A program made the translations under genes and the position numbers. The notes under the pieces are model-generated. The model saw nothing but the letters and a program-made list of their open reading frames with translations. It had not been told where the DNA came from and made no database searches. Shown in pieces: positions 23,001 through 37,000 of a stretch of DNA of 64,000 nt (positions are counted from its first letter, which is position 1; every line of letters begins with the position of its first letter). This DNA is from Branchiostoma lanceolatum (lineage: Eukaryota; Chordata; Leptocardii; Amphioxiformes; Branchiostomatidae): contig NC_089732.1 of assembly GCF_035083965.1 (NCBI RefSeq), positions 14,056,424 to 14,120,423 of the forward strand, written 5' to 3'.

Positions 23001-24746
23001 GGCCACAGCAAGTCATTTTTATGGATGACATCAGCGCGCTCATTAATTTTCGCCTGATTTCGAAATAAAAAACAAGAAATTTCATTGCCCTCCGACGGTG
23101 GTCAACATGCCAAAAATTGGCAAATATGTAGTAAACGTTGACAGTCTAAGGTGTTTCATTGCATATGAATACCCAGTGTAGTTCCTGCCCATGATGCACG
23201 ATGGTAAAATATGGGCCCAAAATTTCCAGACTTTTTTAGAATTCGAACAACATTCTATTACGTTCGAAGTGACGTAATCGAATAGAACGTGCATTCTATT
23301 CGGGGTCACTCACGGTCATATGCAGGTTTTCACTGTAAATTCGCGCCAAAAGGCCCTTTCTGTCCTAGGTCCCTTGCACAAGAAGAAAAAACACTTTATC
23401 ACAAATACAAACTTTTTTCTGGACAGTATATCTTTGCTGACATTTTGCTGTGGACATGGAACATGTAGCCAAGCTACTGGCGCCACTGTTGATGACTTTG
23501 AATGTTGCAGGACTTGTTTACGCCGGCTTTAAGTACCCCCTCCCCCTATCTGTGAGGCATGACATTGTTCCAAAGTGGTATGAAAAACTCGAGCAATGTG
23601 CGTTCAAACTCACTCATCGAGGTCTTAAATTTTCGAGAACTAATATCCCCAGGCTTTTGTTTTAGGGATTTTTTTGATACGGCGGAAATTTTGATTTACG
23701 GGTGTTTGAGTGTAGAAAAATGTATTTTTCGACCTATTTTCGGTCGTAGAAATAATTTGAATGAGAAATTAAAAAATTCCTAAAACAGAAAGTTTAGAAT
23801 TGTTGTTATTGTTCAGAATATAGAAGATTTGGATTTTCAGTAACGTTTAGAACCGACTTATTTACACCATTTTGATATTTTTTACACCGAACATCCTTTC
23901 TATAACAGCAAACTTTGCCTATTTCAGCAAATATTCAGACAAAATGATGCAACATTAGTAAAACGGTAGGATTTTAGGTATACACATTGGCTAGTTTCAT
24001 TTCCAATTGGCGAGACATGTGCGAGATATCGTTTGTCTAACTATCATGATCTTTTAGAAGACGTTACAGCTCCCCCGGGGACCGCGCGGGAGTCCCGGTA
24101 ACCTGATACGCTCCCTTACAGTGGAAATTTTCCCTTAGCAACGAACCATCGTGATGGTATGACAAGCTGTTTTCTGCATTTGTTCTAGTTAATTGAGCTG
24201 TATACACATCTTCAAGAACAGTTTAATGTTGACAGTCTAAGGTGTTTCGTTGAATATGAATACCCAGTGTAGTTCCTGCCCATGATGGTATAATAACAAG
24301 CTGTTTTCTGAATTTTTTCTAGCAAGGACATTATATAAATAATTGGGGGGGGGGTCTAGTTAATTGAGCTGTATACACAAGGTGTTTCATCGCATATGAA
24401 TACCCAGTGTAATTGCTTCAGATGATGGTACAACAAGCTCTTTTCTGCATTTGTTGTAGTTAGTCTATTGAGATGATGTATACACATCTACAAGGACATG
24501 TTTACTGTTGAATCAAGGAGGTTTTATATTATATATGAAAACTCATTGGTTGAATACAGGATCAAAAGACCTGTTGGTCATGACATCATATTTCGTCGCC
24601 TCAATTCTTGTTTAACAAGATTTATGATCTCAATAATTGAAAATATTGGAATCTCGTTTTTTTTGCCCGCCTTTTTTTTTTCGCCCTCTCTCATTAATTT
24701 TGGAGTCTGCGGAGGATGTCATCCATAAAATTTACTTGCTGTGGCC
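23001..24746. mobile_element. TAA-flanked TIR element (PIF/Harbinger-like), 1.75 kb
   Basis: It starts GGCCACAGCAAGTCATTTTT and ends in the inverse (ATCCATAAAATTTACTTGCT then GTGGCC), flanked by TAA at 22998-23000 and 24747-24749. Inside, a block containing TGAATACCCAGTGTA appears three times (about 23140-23200, 24230-24290, 24375-24420). No transposase frame is seen. A 3-bp T(A/T)A duplication suggests PIF/Harbinger, by inference. Related ends bound 37675-38581. Confidence 0.65.
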
Positions 24747-24772
24747 TAACTACTAATTCCTAGGTTTTGTAC

Positions 24773-25234
24773 TTGTGCTGCGTACCGGTACTGTGTACCG
24801 GTACTGTACCGTAAGAATTGATTCGGTACAGGTCCAAAATACCGGGTCCTGAAGTACCGGTACTGTACCGATATAAATTCACACCAAGTATGTGCTGACC
24901 TCATGCAACACCAAACGTGACCAAAGTGACACCTTGGAACAGCATAACTGATATGCAACAGATCATTCAGGCAGACCGGGACTTTTGATAGCAAGGCCAA
25001 GGGAGTTCGGCGGTAGGAAACCTAGTTATGTTCTTTGAATAAAGATACTGGCACGTTGAAAACAGTTTGTTTGTGTTTCTGCACATGTCATGATTGAAGA
25101 AGTTCAGAGGAACACATGTTAATTTGTCAAACTATTCAGGTACAGGTACAGGTGCGGACCTGTTCCTAAATCTCTATACCGGTTACCTGTACCTGATGTT
25201 ACATGCTACGTTTAGGTACGTAACGTTAGCACTA
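24773..25234. mobile_element. hAT-like MITE, copy 1
   Basis: Left end TTGTGCTGCGTACCGG, right end GTTAGCACTA; flanks TTTTGTAC (24765-24772) and GTTTGTAC (25235-25242) make a 7/8 target duplication. Both ends carry clusters of GGTACAGGTAC/ACCGGTAC short inverted motifs. The interior matches, in reverse orientation, the element at 56362-56786. It is non-coding. Confidence 0.75.
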
Positions 25235-26889
25235 GTTTGTACATATACGCATGTATATTCATATAAACTGTATTGATGTTTGTTTTTTCATCGTCGATAC
25301 ATGTTTTACATACAAGTAACTATGCTTTGTTTGTAAATGCAAATAAACTTTAACTACATGTTGAATTATATCCTTCAATGTATCAACTACCGTACGCTGT
25401 ATTGACGATACCATTTGTTTTCATGGGTGTACAACGAACCAAAATGCATCTGTCAATATAACAATCTCCCTAAATTCTGACATAAGAATTTATTACCAAT
25501 GATCGAAAGCAGTCATATAAGAGCATCTAACGTACGCGTGTGTCACAAAAATCAAGTGCAGGAAAGGCTTCACCGATAATCTTGATGGAGTCACAGCGCC
25601 ACTTATCAGATTTAGTACAAACTGCAGTAAACGATTTACGTGGAACTGCTTTACAGAACTGCGGTTATGAAACCGAGAGGATTCTTTGTATTGTAATGGT
25701 TATTTTACCAAACCAATTGCATTAATTCTGTCCTTACTATTAGTCTGACCATGAAAGTAGCAATATTCATAGTTTCCTTGAAATTATCCAAATAAAAAGA
25801 GGGGGCAATAGAAAATGGAATGTTCGCGGTGGTGTTGAGTTCGCTGTTGAAACTGCAATGCAGAAGTGTACTGCACTGTAAGAAAAGGGGGAAATCTTCG
25901 TTGTGGTTTAAAAATTGAGGTGAATAGGACACTATGAAATACATAAAACATAAAACCACCGCGAACATTTCCCCACTTCTTCCGTTGTCTATAGTACCAG
26001 AGCTTCTGCACTTTTAGCACTTACCGCTAGATGACGTTTGTTTGCAGTTATAGGTGTTTAGAGTAGCAAAAGCTTGTGCCTGTTTAATGTAGTCTTATGC
26101 CTTATGTAGCAAAACAAGTGTTTTCTTTGAATAGATAAAGTCAAAATCGAAGATTATCAATCAATCTACAATGATTAGTTTAATCAATAGAAATGAAATC
26201 AAAAGATTGACAATTTTGCAATATAATCTGGCAGGTAAATAAACACATTAAACAGCTACATAAGATTGGGTCCTGCAAATACAAGAAATACGTGGAAAAG
26301 ACGCGTTTTTGCAGCATTATTCTGGTGCAATGTTGATTATTTAATAATCCCAAAACGCTTCAATATTTTTGATCATGGGATGATCTCTACGCTCCTCTAT
26401 ATTAAAATCAGGTAAGTTTTTGCTCGTATTATTTATCGCACATAGAGGGAAAATTTAGTGCAAACAAATTGTGGATGAAGCGCTTTTGTTACAATGATGT
26501 CTAGCAAATTATTTCATTCCGTACCGTTATGTTAATGAAACTAGTAATACTATATTATATGTGAGAATTTTAGGCGCATCTCCAAAGTTATAACACGTAA
26601 TAGCATGTTGCAGGTTTAGTTATTCAACAATGAAGAGCGGTCTAAACTGGAACAGTCCTACCTGACCGAAAATTCTACTCTACTCTACTCTACTCTAGTT
26701 ATATTTATTCAGGGTGCATAGCATTGGAATACTCGTAAGCTTGTTTGTCACACGTCATTTTGTTTTTTAAATAATAAACGTTAGTTATAACACTAGTAAC
26801 TAGAGTCTGAAGACCCCAAATCTCAAATAATTTGCAATTCATTGTGAACATCTCTGTCTAAGCTACCTGTATAGTAAATAACATGAAAA

Positions 26890-27150
26890 TCTGTTTCTCC
26901 TTTCTTCAGTTATTCTCCTTAGAAGATTTTGACAAATACGCCATTGCAGTTACAGTGACACATACCAGGGGGCCAAAATCGACCTTGACCTTTCTCCTCC
27001 CAACGTACCCACATACCAAATATCATTAAAATCCATCTTGAAGTTCTTCAGTTATGCTGACTTTAAGCATCCGGACGCACACAAACATACACGCACGCAA
27101 ACACACAAGCAACACACTCAAAACAATATCCCCATGAAAAAGTCTTTTTT
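26890..27150 (-). repeat. Interspersed repeat, copy B (inverse of copy A)
   Basis: TTCTTCAGTTATTCTCCTTA, CATACCAGGGGGCC and TTCAGTTATGCTGACTTTAA are the reverse complement of the segment at about 4090-4370, with high identity, ending in a CATACACGCACGCAAACAC microsatellite-like run. Confidence 0.65.
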
Positions 27151-28048
27151 CATGGAGATAGAAATCAATACATTGCAGACACAGATGTTGTTCAAAGCAA
27201 TTATTGTGTGGTGTGCCTTCTTCAAGCTGTTGTTGTATACATAAAAAAAGGGGGGGGGTAAAACTGTGCACTCTTTTAAAAGTAGAATGTCCCTGAATGA
27301 AGGTGAAGGCTCTGGTGTATAATTAACAGGTCAGACAGGTTGTTCGTTGATATAGTGACAGGGCAAAAAATACCATCAGTGTATGCAGGTCAGTGTAGGT
27401 GAAATTAAAGTTGTGCTGGTATTTCTGATATCTATATAACCTGCTCTAGTCCATCATTAAGTCAGCCTACAACACAAGGATGAATTATGGCCAGCAGTGT
27501 ACCTGAAATGTCCTGTTGTTCATTATAGTAGCATCCTTGAATATATAACTTACATGTACTAGCACAGCTTAATGACATAAATATTCAAATTATAGGAACC
27601 TTTTTCGAGCCTGATTTTGTTATGGACTAAAAGGCGTAAGATAAATTTTGAAATTGTTTGGTGCAGATTTTGCTCATAAATGTCATAGTACCCTACCCTA
27701 AGCGAGTGTAGGAGCCCCGGTAGAAATAGGATGGCACCCAGGCTAATAATATCATATTCATAGTTAAAGAAAATTTAGTGACTACATGTAATTACAATTT
27801 GGTTTGCTTACTTGCTACAACCTGTTACTTCCGAGAAAGAGGGTCACCTCCAACCACCTACAGTTTTTAGTTGTGTGTGTTCTAGCCTACATGTTACTCA
27901 AGATCCTTTTGATGGATTTGTATAGATATTGGTATGTGGGTACTCGCTACGTTAAGTTGACTGAATTCTGATTTTCTTGATGTCCATTTCTAGGTGGACA
28001 GAAATGACCACTGGTGACTGATTGGTCCACCGTACCTGTCCACGGGCC

Positions 28049-31000
28049 ATGAAAAGATTCCCCCACTATCTGCCCTTGAACCCGAACAGCGCGGACTCGT
28101 CGACCATGTCCACCCTGACGCGCACGTATCTCGTCATCATCGTCATCGGCTTCTCCGTGGTGCTGTCGCTGCTATACTACGTCAGCAGTCACATGATGAC
28201 GCCTCAGCACAGGAGGGAACATCTGCAAAACACACCGGGTGGGTAACTTGAGAATTTTTTATGTACATGTATGTTCGATGCATGTTATGTTCCTATATGT
28301 CATGTAGTTTTTACAGGTTTGGGATAGCAAAACCTGTTCTGTTTTCTTGCAAGGATGGGGGCTACCATGTTGGATGTGACCATTTTATTAGGAGGGTTTT
28401 TTTTGGGGGGGGGGGTCGCTAATGTTGGATTCACATTTAATTCTTTATCTTACTTCTGTTTTGCAGGACTCTTAAGAAAGCACACAGGTAGTCAACACTC
28501 TCTGTTTGAAGAACCTGGGCTCAGGTATGTTAAACTCTACTGTCACAGTGATACTAACAACTTTGGTTGATCAGAATTTCTTTCTCTCAGTCTCAGTCAT
28601 GCATATTACTTTTTGAAGAACGTTTAATGTAATTTTTTTAGTCTTAGTGTCTGGTACAAGAATCTACCTTAAAAATTGTCAATGATTTCTCTTAGAATTA
28701 TGACTCATGATGATAAATTACCTTTAGTGATTACCATTAGATATAAGATTCTAGTTAATGTTCCCCTTTTTGTAATAATTTAGAATATTCTTCCTTTATT
28801 CCTAAATGGAAGGATTAATATCATCATATTTTTCTTATCTCTCTACAGTAATGCAACAGAAAAACCCACTATTTCAAAAGATGACAACGGAGACAATCAG
28901 ATAAGAATCCTAGAAGAAACAATCAACAACTTAACCTACAATACCACAACTCATGGTTTAAAACAGACGACAAAAACTGTGCCAAAAGGGGATGTAATTA
29001 AATCAGGAGACAGACCAGTCACTGTGCAGAAAGTAGAGGAGAAGGTGACAGTTAAAGATGCGGTTGCCATGGAGACGGGTGATGAGAAGGGCGTGGCAGA
29101 TGGAGAGGAACAATGTCGTGCACACCACGCCTCCAGTACTATTGTCAACACACATCCGAAGTAAGAAGTTGTTCCGATCCTAATAGACATGGACTTCAGT
29201 CCATACATATTCAATGTCTACGTTTTTTGCAGCCCCTCAGGGGCGAGCCAAATTGGTATTTATATTGTGTGCAGTTTGCAAGAATTCTAGGAATTGCACC
29301 TGGAATGTGAAAGTCAACAGGATGATAACTGAAGATGTATTGTCTATTGCCTGGATGTATTGTCTTCATATTTTGTAGGTGGGTAGGCCTGTCTGAGACC
29401 TTGAAATGATTGGGTTTTGGGCCCCCTAGCAATCTTTAATGGTACTGCAGGGGAATTTTCGCTTTTCAAATCTCATGTTCTGAACATGCTATGGTCATGA
29501 TTTTTTAGTGGTAGATAGATCTTTGTTGGGAAAGTAGGTGCTGTAGATCTGGACACCCTAGCAGCTTTTTTTGGAACGGCAGCTGATTTTGTTGTATTTT
29601 TGCAGGAAAACGCTGAAGCAGAAACATGGGAAAATTTCACAATTCTGTCGGATAAAAGTGTATCGAATGCCCCTAGACACAGTTGAATATGTTCACCACA
29701 GAATAATGACATCCAAAGACACCAAAATATATGTCTGAATGCGTCACTTTTACAATAGAATGTTCATGAAACGTCTTATCAAAGTGTTTTTATTTTTATT
29801 ACTATTAGATATTTATGATGCTTGTAGCCATGTAATAGTACAATCATATTCTGACATCATATGTGGTAGTTAGAAAGACTATACGATATCATTATGTGAT
29901 TGTATACCGTAAAATTCCTAATTACGTACACACTTTTTAAACTTTTCAAGTCGCAAGCAGGTGCTCCAGGCTGACGGCAAAGTCGGGGTGCGTACGTTAG
30001 GAGGGGTTCTTTCTCATAAAAATCGCATATCAGCTTGAGAGTATGGTACATCTTCATGCAAATGAAGTGTGGAATTTTCACACAATCAATCAGTAATAAA
30101 GAATAATTAATAATACATATATTTGAATTTTTTTACATTTTCTACCCAGAAACATTTTCTCAGTAACCCTTTAAGTCGGTAAACATTATTGGAAGGATGA
30201 CCATGTCAACCTCTAACTATCCACCGAAATGCTGGAGAGGGGGTGCGTACGTTAGGAGGGGTTTTCCCCTGAACGTTTCAACTCACTGAGTCAGGCCCGC
30301 AATCGTCCCCAAATCGGGGATGCGTACGTTAGAAGGGGTGCGTACGTAAATAAGAATTTTACGGAAGTAAACATTTTCCCATCCCTTTTACCTTCCAGGT
30401 TCAGAAAGGACATTCCTCTGTTTGTGACCAATGACTACAAGTCGTACAGCTCTGTTATGAACTACCCCCCTCCCTTTGGTTTAAGAGGAACAGGTAGGAA
30501 AAAGCCCTTTTCACATATTACAAATGTCAGCAGCTATAATAGGTTTAAAGGAGTCCTAAACTCCAGAGGTGGGAGTTATTTTCCAATAGATGATGATTTT
30601 AGGAAGTAAAATTTTTTACAGTATACGATAAAGTACCCACTAGTGGTACCGTGCGCATCAAAAAGCATTCAGTATTCTACCGAATTCCCCAGGTGACCCT
30701 CTATTTTCTGATTAATTAAATTAAACAACCTCAGCCTATGGCCTAATACAGTGTGCCTGACAAGGCCTGACAAAAGTTAGATTATAAAAGGAATGTCAGG
30801 GTGGTTATAAAGAAAAACTCGTCTTGCTATGTGTCCTTTTATATCTTATTAACAATTCGCCTTCTTATTGTGTTTAACCACCCTCATTTATGCCACACAC
30901 TCACACACATAGGGAATACATGAGTAGGGTCTGCACGGGTTTAATGAGCATCATATTGTTTTGAAAAACACATCTTGTGAAATTAACCACAAGCAGAATT

Positions 31001-34000
31001 CTGTAAAAAGTCGGCTGATTATGTATTAATTGATACATAATCTAGTGGAAAATAACACCGCCTTCTGGAGTTTAGGACTCCTTTAAATAGCAGGCTAATT
31101 ACAGTGATACATGCGCATTACATTCTTAAGATGTGCATATTATTGGCCTCTTGAGTTGTGCTGTTACTAGTAGATGACTTATCTGTGACTGATATAATGA
31201 CTGATCTGTATGTGATGTTTTGTGTTTTTTTTTCAGATAAAGACTTGACCAGTGTGCTGAAGGTTCTTCCACAGGCATCCACCATGCCAGAGAACATTGA
31301 GAGGTACCAGAAAAGGCTCTGTTGTTAGTGGATCTCACTAGATTCCCTTGCCAAACTGTTCTCTAATGTAGCATTAATGCTGCACTACGCGCTCCTTAGC
31401 GGAGCACATTGGGCATTAATGCTGGATTCCCTCTGCTCCCTTTGGAACAGAGCATTAATGCCAGCATACATGTACATCCCTGTCCATTAATCATCATTTA
31501 TCACCCAGTCTTCTTGGACTGAAGGGGAAGTGGAAACCCTTTCCCCTGGCTTGTGCCAGTGTGGTTGGTCACACCAAATTAACCCTCTGCCCCCTAACTA
31601 CAGTCCACCCTTGTCAAAAACCTCAGTTGTTGCAGGGTGCTAATGTATAGGTCAAGCATGACTAAAGGCAGTGGCAGAAAGCACTAAATGCATGGCTGCT
31701 AGGACATTAAGGGAGGTATTTGGACAGCCATAATTACCATGAAATTACCATGGCAGTGTGCACTAACCAAGCATTAGTGCTGCATATGTATTTCTGGCAT
31801 TAATGCTATATTAGACAACAGTTTGGCAAGGGTTAACTTAACTTTGAATTCAACATTGAAAACACACTCTCGGTTTTATAATTATCTAAGCCCAAACAAA
31901 TCCACAGAATTTTATGTAAAGGTGGACATATAGTCCTTCAATTCTTTTTTTTTTTTACAAAATGTTCCTTGCTAAATCTCAAGAAGACATGTTATGGTAG
32001 AAGAATAATATTCATTGTGTATTTTCTATCAAATCGCACTGTTTTGATATTATACTATATAGAATACAGAACTTACAACATGATGATGTAAGAGGAAATG
32101 AGTCTTTAAATTCTAGATTCTAGTTCTTTATTTAGAATCTCACATGTCTAATGCTATATGTTTGTGATTTTGTACAGAATACAATGTAAGCGCTGTGTTG
32201 TGGTGGGAAGTGGTGGCATTTTGCTGGGGAAGAAACTCGGACCACAGATAGACGACTTTGATATAGTCATAAGGTAAGGTTGTAAAATCCTTTGGTGTAG
32301 TTAATTGTGCACATCAGGGGTGGATACCGGTTCACTGGACCTGATTCGGACCTTTATAACATCCAAGAACCGAGTCCAAAAAACCTGAAAGCCAAAAACC
32401 TGAGTCCAAAAAAACCTGAACAAAGTACAAATATATGTTTCTATTTTGTTTGATAAAAAGTGTTTTGAGTCTCCCCTCTGACAAAAAAGGCATTTAAAAT
32501 AAGTGTAACATTCAAATATCAAACACTGGTTTATCTTGAAAGTGCCCTCACCAAGAAACCTTTAATAGTCGAGCGTGTCAGTATTAATTCTCTATGCTTA
32601 ATATTGGTCTAATAAAACAAAACATAAACTGGACAGGATCAGGTCTAGGTTCAGGTCCAGACCTGAACCTAAATCTCTGAACCTAAACTTGGACTTGGAC
32701 CTTATTATTAAGCCGAACCGGTATCCACCCCTAGTGCACATGCACCCCAATTCTTCCATGTACAGCTAAAAAGGGACGATAGGCTTTCAAGGGTCTAAGT
32801 CTGAGTTTACATTTCTCTTCCGGATAATCTTCTGCGAAATGACAGTCATTATGTACTAACTTGAATGAAAATGGTGCGTGTTTTTGTGGAATACAGCTGG
32901 CCATGGTGTCCTCTTGATAACTGCATGGATTTTAACCATCTCCCTGCTGCCTAACTCTGTAATCAATTGGGAGTTAAGGTTACTCTCATCTCCCAAATAA
33001 ACATACCCCCCGGAATAAACATACCCCCTGGACAAATCTTCAAAATCTAATAAACGTACCCCCCGGAATAAACATACCCCCCGGAAATTGACCAAATTTA
33101 CAGATAAACTGTGTCCATGCTACTTCTGTCTGAGGGATACAAGATGATTAGCAGGTTCTCTTTATTCATTTATTGACTATTTATGCCTGTCTGAGGACCA
33201 TACCAATTAAGTGTATAACTATTGAACAGAATAACTGTACACGTCTTGTTCAAATTATAATATTCCTTGCCACTTCAAAAAGATATACTGTAGTAGCAAT
33301 GTTGAAAAAAATTGGGCATAGGTTCCCTGATATGACCCCTAACCAGGGGCCAACACTGCTTCAAATTCAACAAGTTAAGATGTACATGATCATTGATACA
33401 TGCATTTTCTGCTTGGAACTTGAAGCAAGTAAATTGTTGTATTTACTGACATATAATCAAAACATGAAAAGTAGTCGCCAACTTCTCAGTTCACTTGGAT
33501 AAGGCAACACTTTGAAAGTCTAGTCTTTTTCCATACAAATGTATCAACATTTAGAAGATGAACAGAAAATTACAATATCCTGAATATATGGTCATCACAG
33601 GTATTACTTATATTTTGTAAAAGTCATGATAGAGAAAAGGAAGACTATGACAATCACATGTATATGATGTAACTTTTTGTCTTTCCCAACTTGCCATTTA
33701 TCTTCTATGCCTTCCATATAGAAACATAGATTTGTAAACATTACATGCCACAAATCATTGTGTTGTGTCAAGGGCATTTAATATCATATAATATAATATC
33801 ATGGACAATATTATATAATGTTCTTGGCTTTTGTTGTTGCAATACAAATAATTTAAAATCTTAAAATTACCCTTGTATGTATCATTTTGAGAAACTAAAT
33901 TGTCAACAAATTTGTGAGAAACCTCCTGAAGGCTTGTTACAATGTTGCCACAAACTACAGGGTTCTCATGTTACATGAAAGGGTGAGCTATAGACAGTGG

Positions 34001-37000
34001 CAGCGCCACAGACAGAAAGGGGCGGGGCTAACAGAACGTACACTCATGTTCTTAGAAACCTCCGGCATTCTTTTTGTAGGGGAGTAATCTTTTTTCAAGC
34101 ATTTTTCAGTGATGATAATGGTGACTAGATTGCAATCGATTTTTTATATATATACTAAGGTATTAAAAGTCTTTTTGTTAAACTGCAAAAAACACATTTC
34201 TGACAAAGGCAAAGGAGTTTTGGTTTTAGATCAAAAAGAGTTATTTCCCCTTCTTGGAAGTGAGATCTTCCAAAACAAAATATTCCCACGGACTGTTACT
34301 GCCGGGTGCGTTACCGTGGCGCTTTTCGATTGACGAAGGGCTAAATTTTCATGTTTGCGGCTAAATTTTCATGTTTGCGGTAGGATTGAAATGTTGTGAT
34401 ATACTTTCAAAGTAATTGTAAGGTTTGTGATGCTAAGACACAGCTGTTTGTGGTGTTATTTTTATATTTTCATTTTGGGAAAGACTGTATCTCACGTGAG
34501 TAGAGTAATGTATTACATGCGCAACGTTACTTGAAACACTTTGCGCCGCTGACATATATTGGTTTCTGGTCAGCATGCTTTGGTTTACGATGTAATGAGA
34601 CTGCTAAAGTTGTTCTTATAAAAAGAATTGCATTTCAAAACGTCAGTGTGGCGTCTTATTTTCGCCCAATAACAACGTTGACTTTGAAGTGTTATAGAGA
34701 TCGACCGATACGTTACGAGTTCCGCCAGGATTTCACAAAGGCCGAGTCATAGCGGCAGGGAAATCAACGCCGCTTAGCAGGAAAATAATGAATTATGAGC
34801 AAAAATGCCGGGGAAATATTGGTAGGAAAACCCAAACTTTGAATTTTAAGGGGATCACAGGTTAGCAAAACTCAAATTTTCACAAAAATAATAAACGTAC
34901 CGTCCCAAATAAGAACATACTGGGTGGATTTTGAGGCTGAAAAAAATAAACGTACCGGTACGTTTATTTGGGAGATGAGAGTAAGGATTAATTGACCAAT
35001 GTTTGCAAGTCACCAAACCTGCCCATTTTATAACAGTATATTTTCAGGAGAGAAATATGCTCAAATCTCTTGCAAATGTTAAAGGCACCCAGAGCATTTT
35101 ATGAGGCTTGAAACTCAAATTTCTATTCATTCCTACACATAGTAAATTTCAATAACACTATATCATTACATATCGACATTAAAGGAGCAAAGATACTATG
35201 TCGTTGTGTGGTGAGAACTGATAGAAAATCTAAGCCATAATAGACTGATTCTGACTGTCCTTCACAATTAGCGGTTTGACCAATGAGAGAGTGACTGCAT
35301 GTCCGTGAAATATTTGCATTTCTATGTTTTAATTTTGCATTTCTACGTTTTGACGGAGCTGGGCGGGGCTATGGGATCGGTTCATTTACACCAGGCGTGT
35401 GAAACTAAAAGATCGCCATGTAGCTTATTTTTGTGCCGCTTTTGAGCACTTTTGATATGAAATTAGCACTCAAATGTGGTAAACAGTGGCATTAAATGTC
35501 AGTTTTAGTCCATGGGCCAGGTCCCTCAAAATAGCCATTTGGTACCAAACAGAGGGACAAAGGATGACTTACTTTTTTGAATAGGTTGATTCCTCTACTT
35601 TAGAATTATGCATGATAATAATGTCAAAAGTCCAGCTTTTTAGGAATTATCACGTGATATGGTGACGTCATCAAAATGGACCTCGATTTTTGGGACTTAA
35701 TTCAGAGGACTGGAACAAAATATCAAACATCAATAATTTTCGGTGAAAATCGGTTTGTAGGCAAAAGATACCACAGGAATCACGAAATAGTATGTTTTTG
35801 GTTGATATTTTGACTCTATAAGAAGCTATGAGTCTTTTAAGTCCATTTTTTGGGATAATTTTGTGTAAAAAAATGTATTGTTTACTTCCAAAATCAGGCA
35901 TTTATTTGGGCTACCTATGGGGTCTTGTGTAATACATTATGTTGATAGGCCATATCATTTTCTGCATTTTAGGCTTTGAATCAACAATATCCGTCAAAAA
36001 TATAAGGAGTTATAAGGGTTTTAAGAATTACACCCAACGGCCATGTTATCAAATCGCCGCAAATATCGCAATGCATCATGGGTAATTTTAAGAGGTTCTG
36101 TCTGTAAAATACCTAGTAGCAAAGGACAAAATGTCGATTTTTAAAACATTTTGGGTGGTGGTAAGGCCTTGGTCCAATTGTAGAAAAATGGGTAAGTTTT
36201 GGGTTAACTGGTGGTCACCGGTTGCCATGGAAACGGTCATTTTTGAAAGATGGCGAATTTTTATCTGCCAAGGCTCAATCTCGTCCAGAATACACCATCT
36301 TTGGCCTACAGAAACGCCAACTAATTAACATATATTCTACATGCCTGACATATACTTTACATCTTTATCTTGATCTAAACAATAATTAGATAAACTTGCA
36401 TAATTATATGTTTAAAGGTGCAGCAAATATTTAAACATAACCTATTTCTAACATTGACTTTTGACAAAAAGCTGTTATTCGGGAATTCTTAGCGATCATT
36501 AGGGCAGATCAATTTGGTTGATATACGGCCAAGTTACAGTTTGAACCTTTGTCTGACACTAGCTACTTGAAAAAGCATAATGCTTCACCTCAATTGAGGA
36601 TGCCTGCTTTACCTTTTACCTGACTCAGATACACCCTAGCGGACTTCTGACGGCTAAACCGTTGCTAAGTCCGTTCAGCGGTTGTAAAATAGGAGTTTGG
36701 ACATTATATTCACACAAGGAAGGATTCGAAAGTACATGCATTAGCAGAAAATTCTGTTAACTTCCATAACAGTTTACAGAGACCTCACTGTGAGACTGAT
36801 ATCAAGGTTGGGGGGGGGGGGTGTTCTCCTACATATATACCAATACAATATACAGTTACTGCAAAACTCAAGAATTTATGATACAGAAGAAGACACTTAC
36901 TGTTGCACCTCGGATTAACACACATTCCATTTAATCGCACCGAATCCCAAAAAGGTGCGCTAGAAATCGGCAAACGCGGTACAAATGCGTCGATACCTGC

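Larger units (their letters stand above)
21864..27992. other. Intergenic transposon- and repeat-rich stretch
   Basis: It holds a poly-G run (22181-22201), a 1.75-kb TAA-flanked element (23001-24746), an hAT-like MITE directly after it (24773-25234), a short CTCTA array (26677-26697) and copy B of the interspersed repeat (about 26890-27150, minus). No supported gene; short open frames here have no motifs. Confidence 0.5.

Noticed and set aside
36131-36328. Small protein [12 protein letters not shown]...
   Set aside because: Present identically in both arms of the inverted transposon (also 40792-40989, minus); no start context, motif or length to support a gene.
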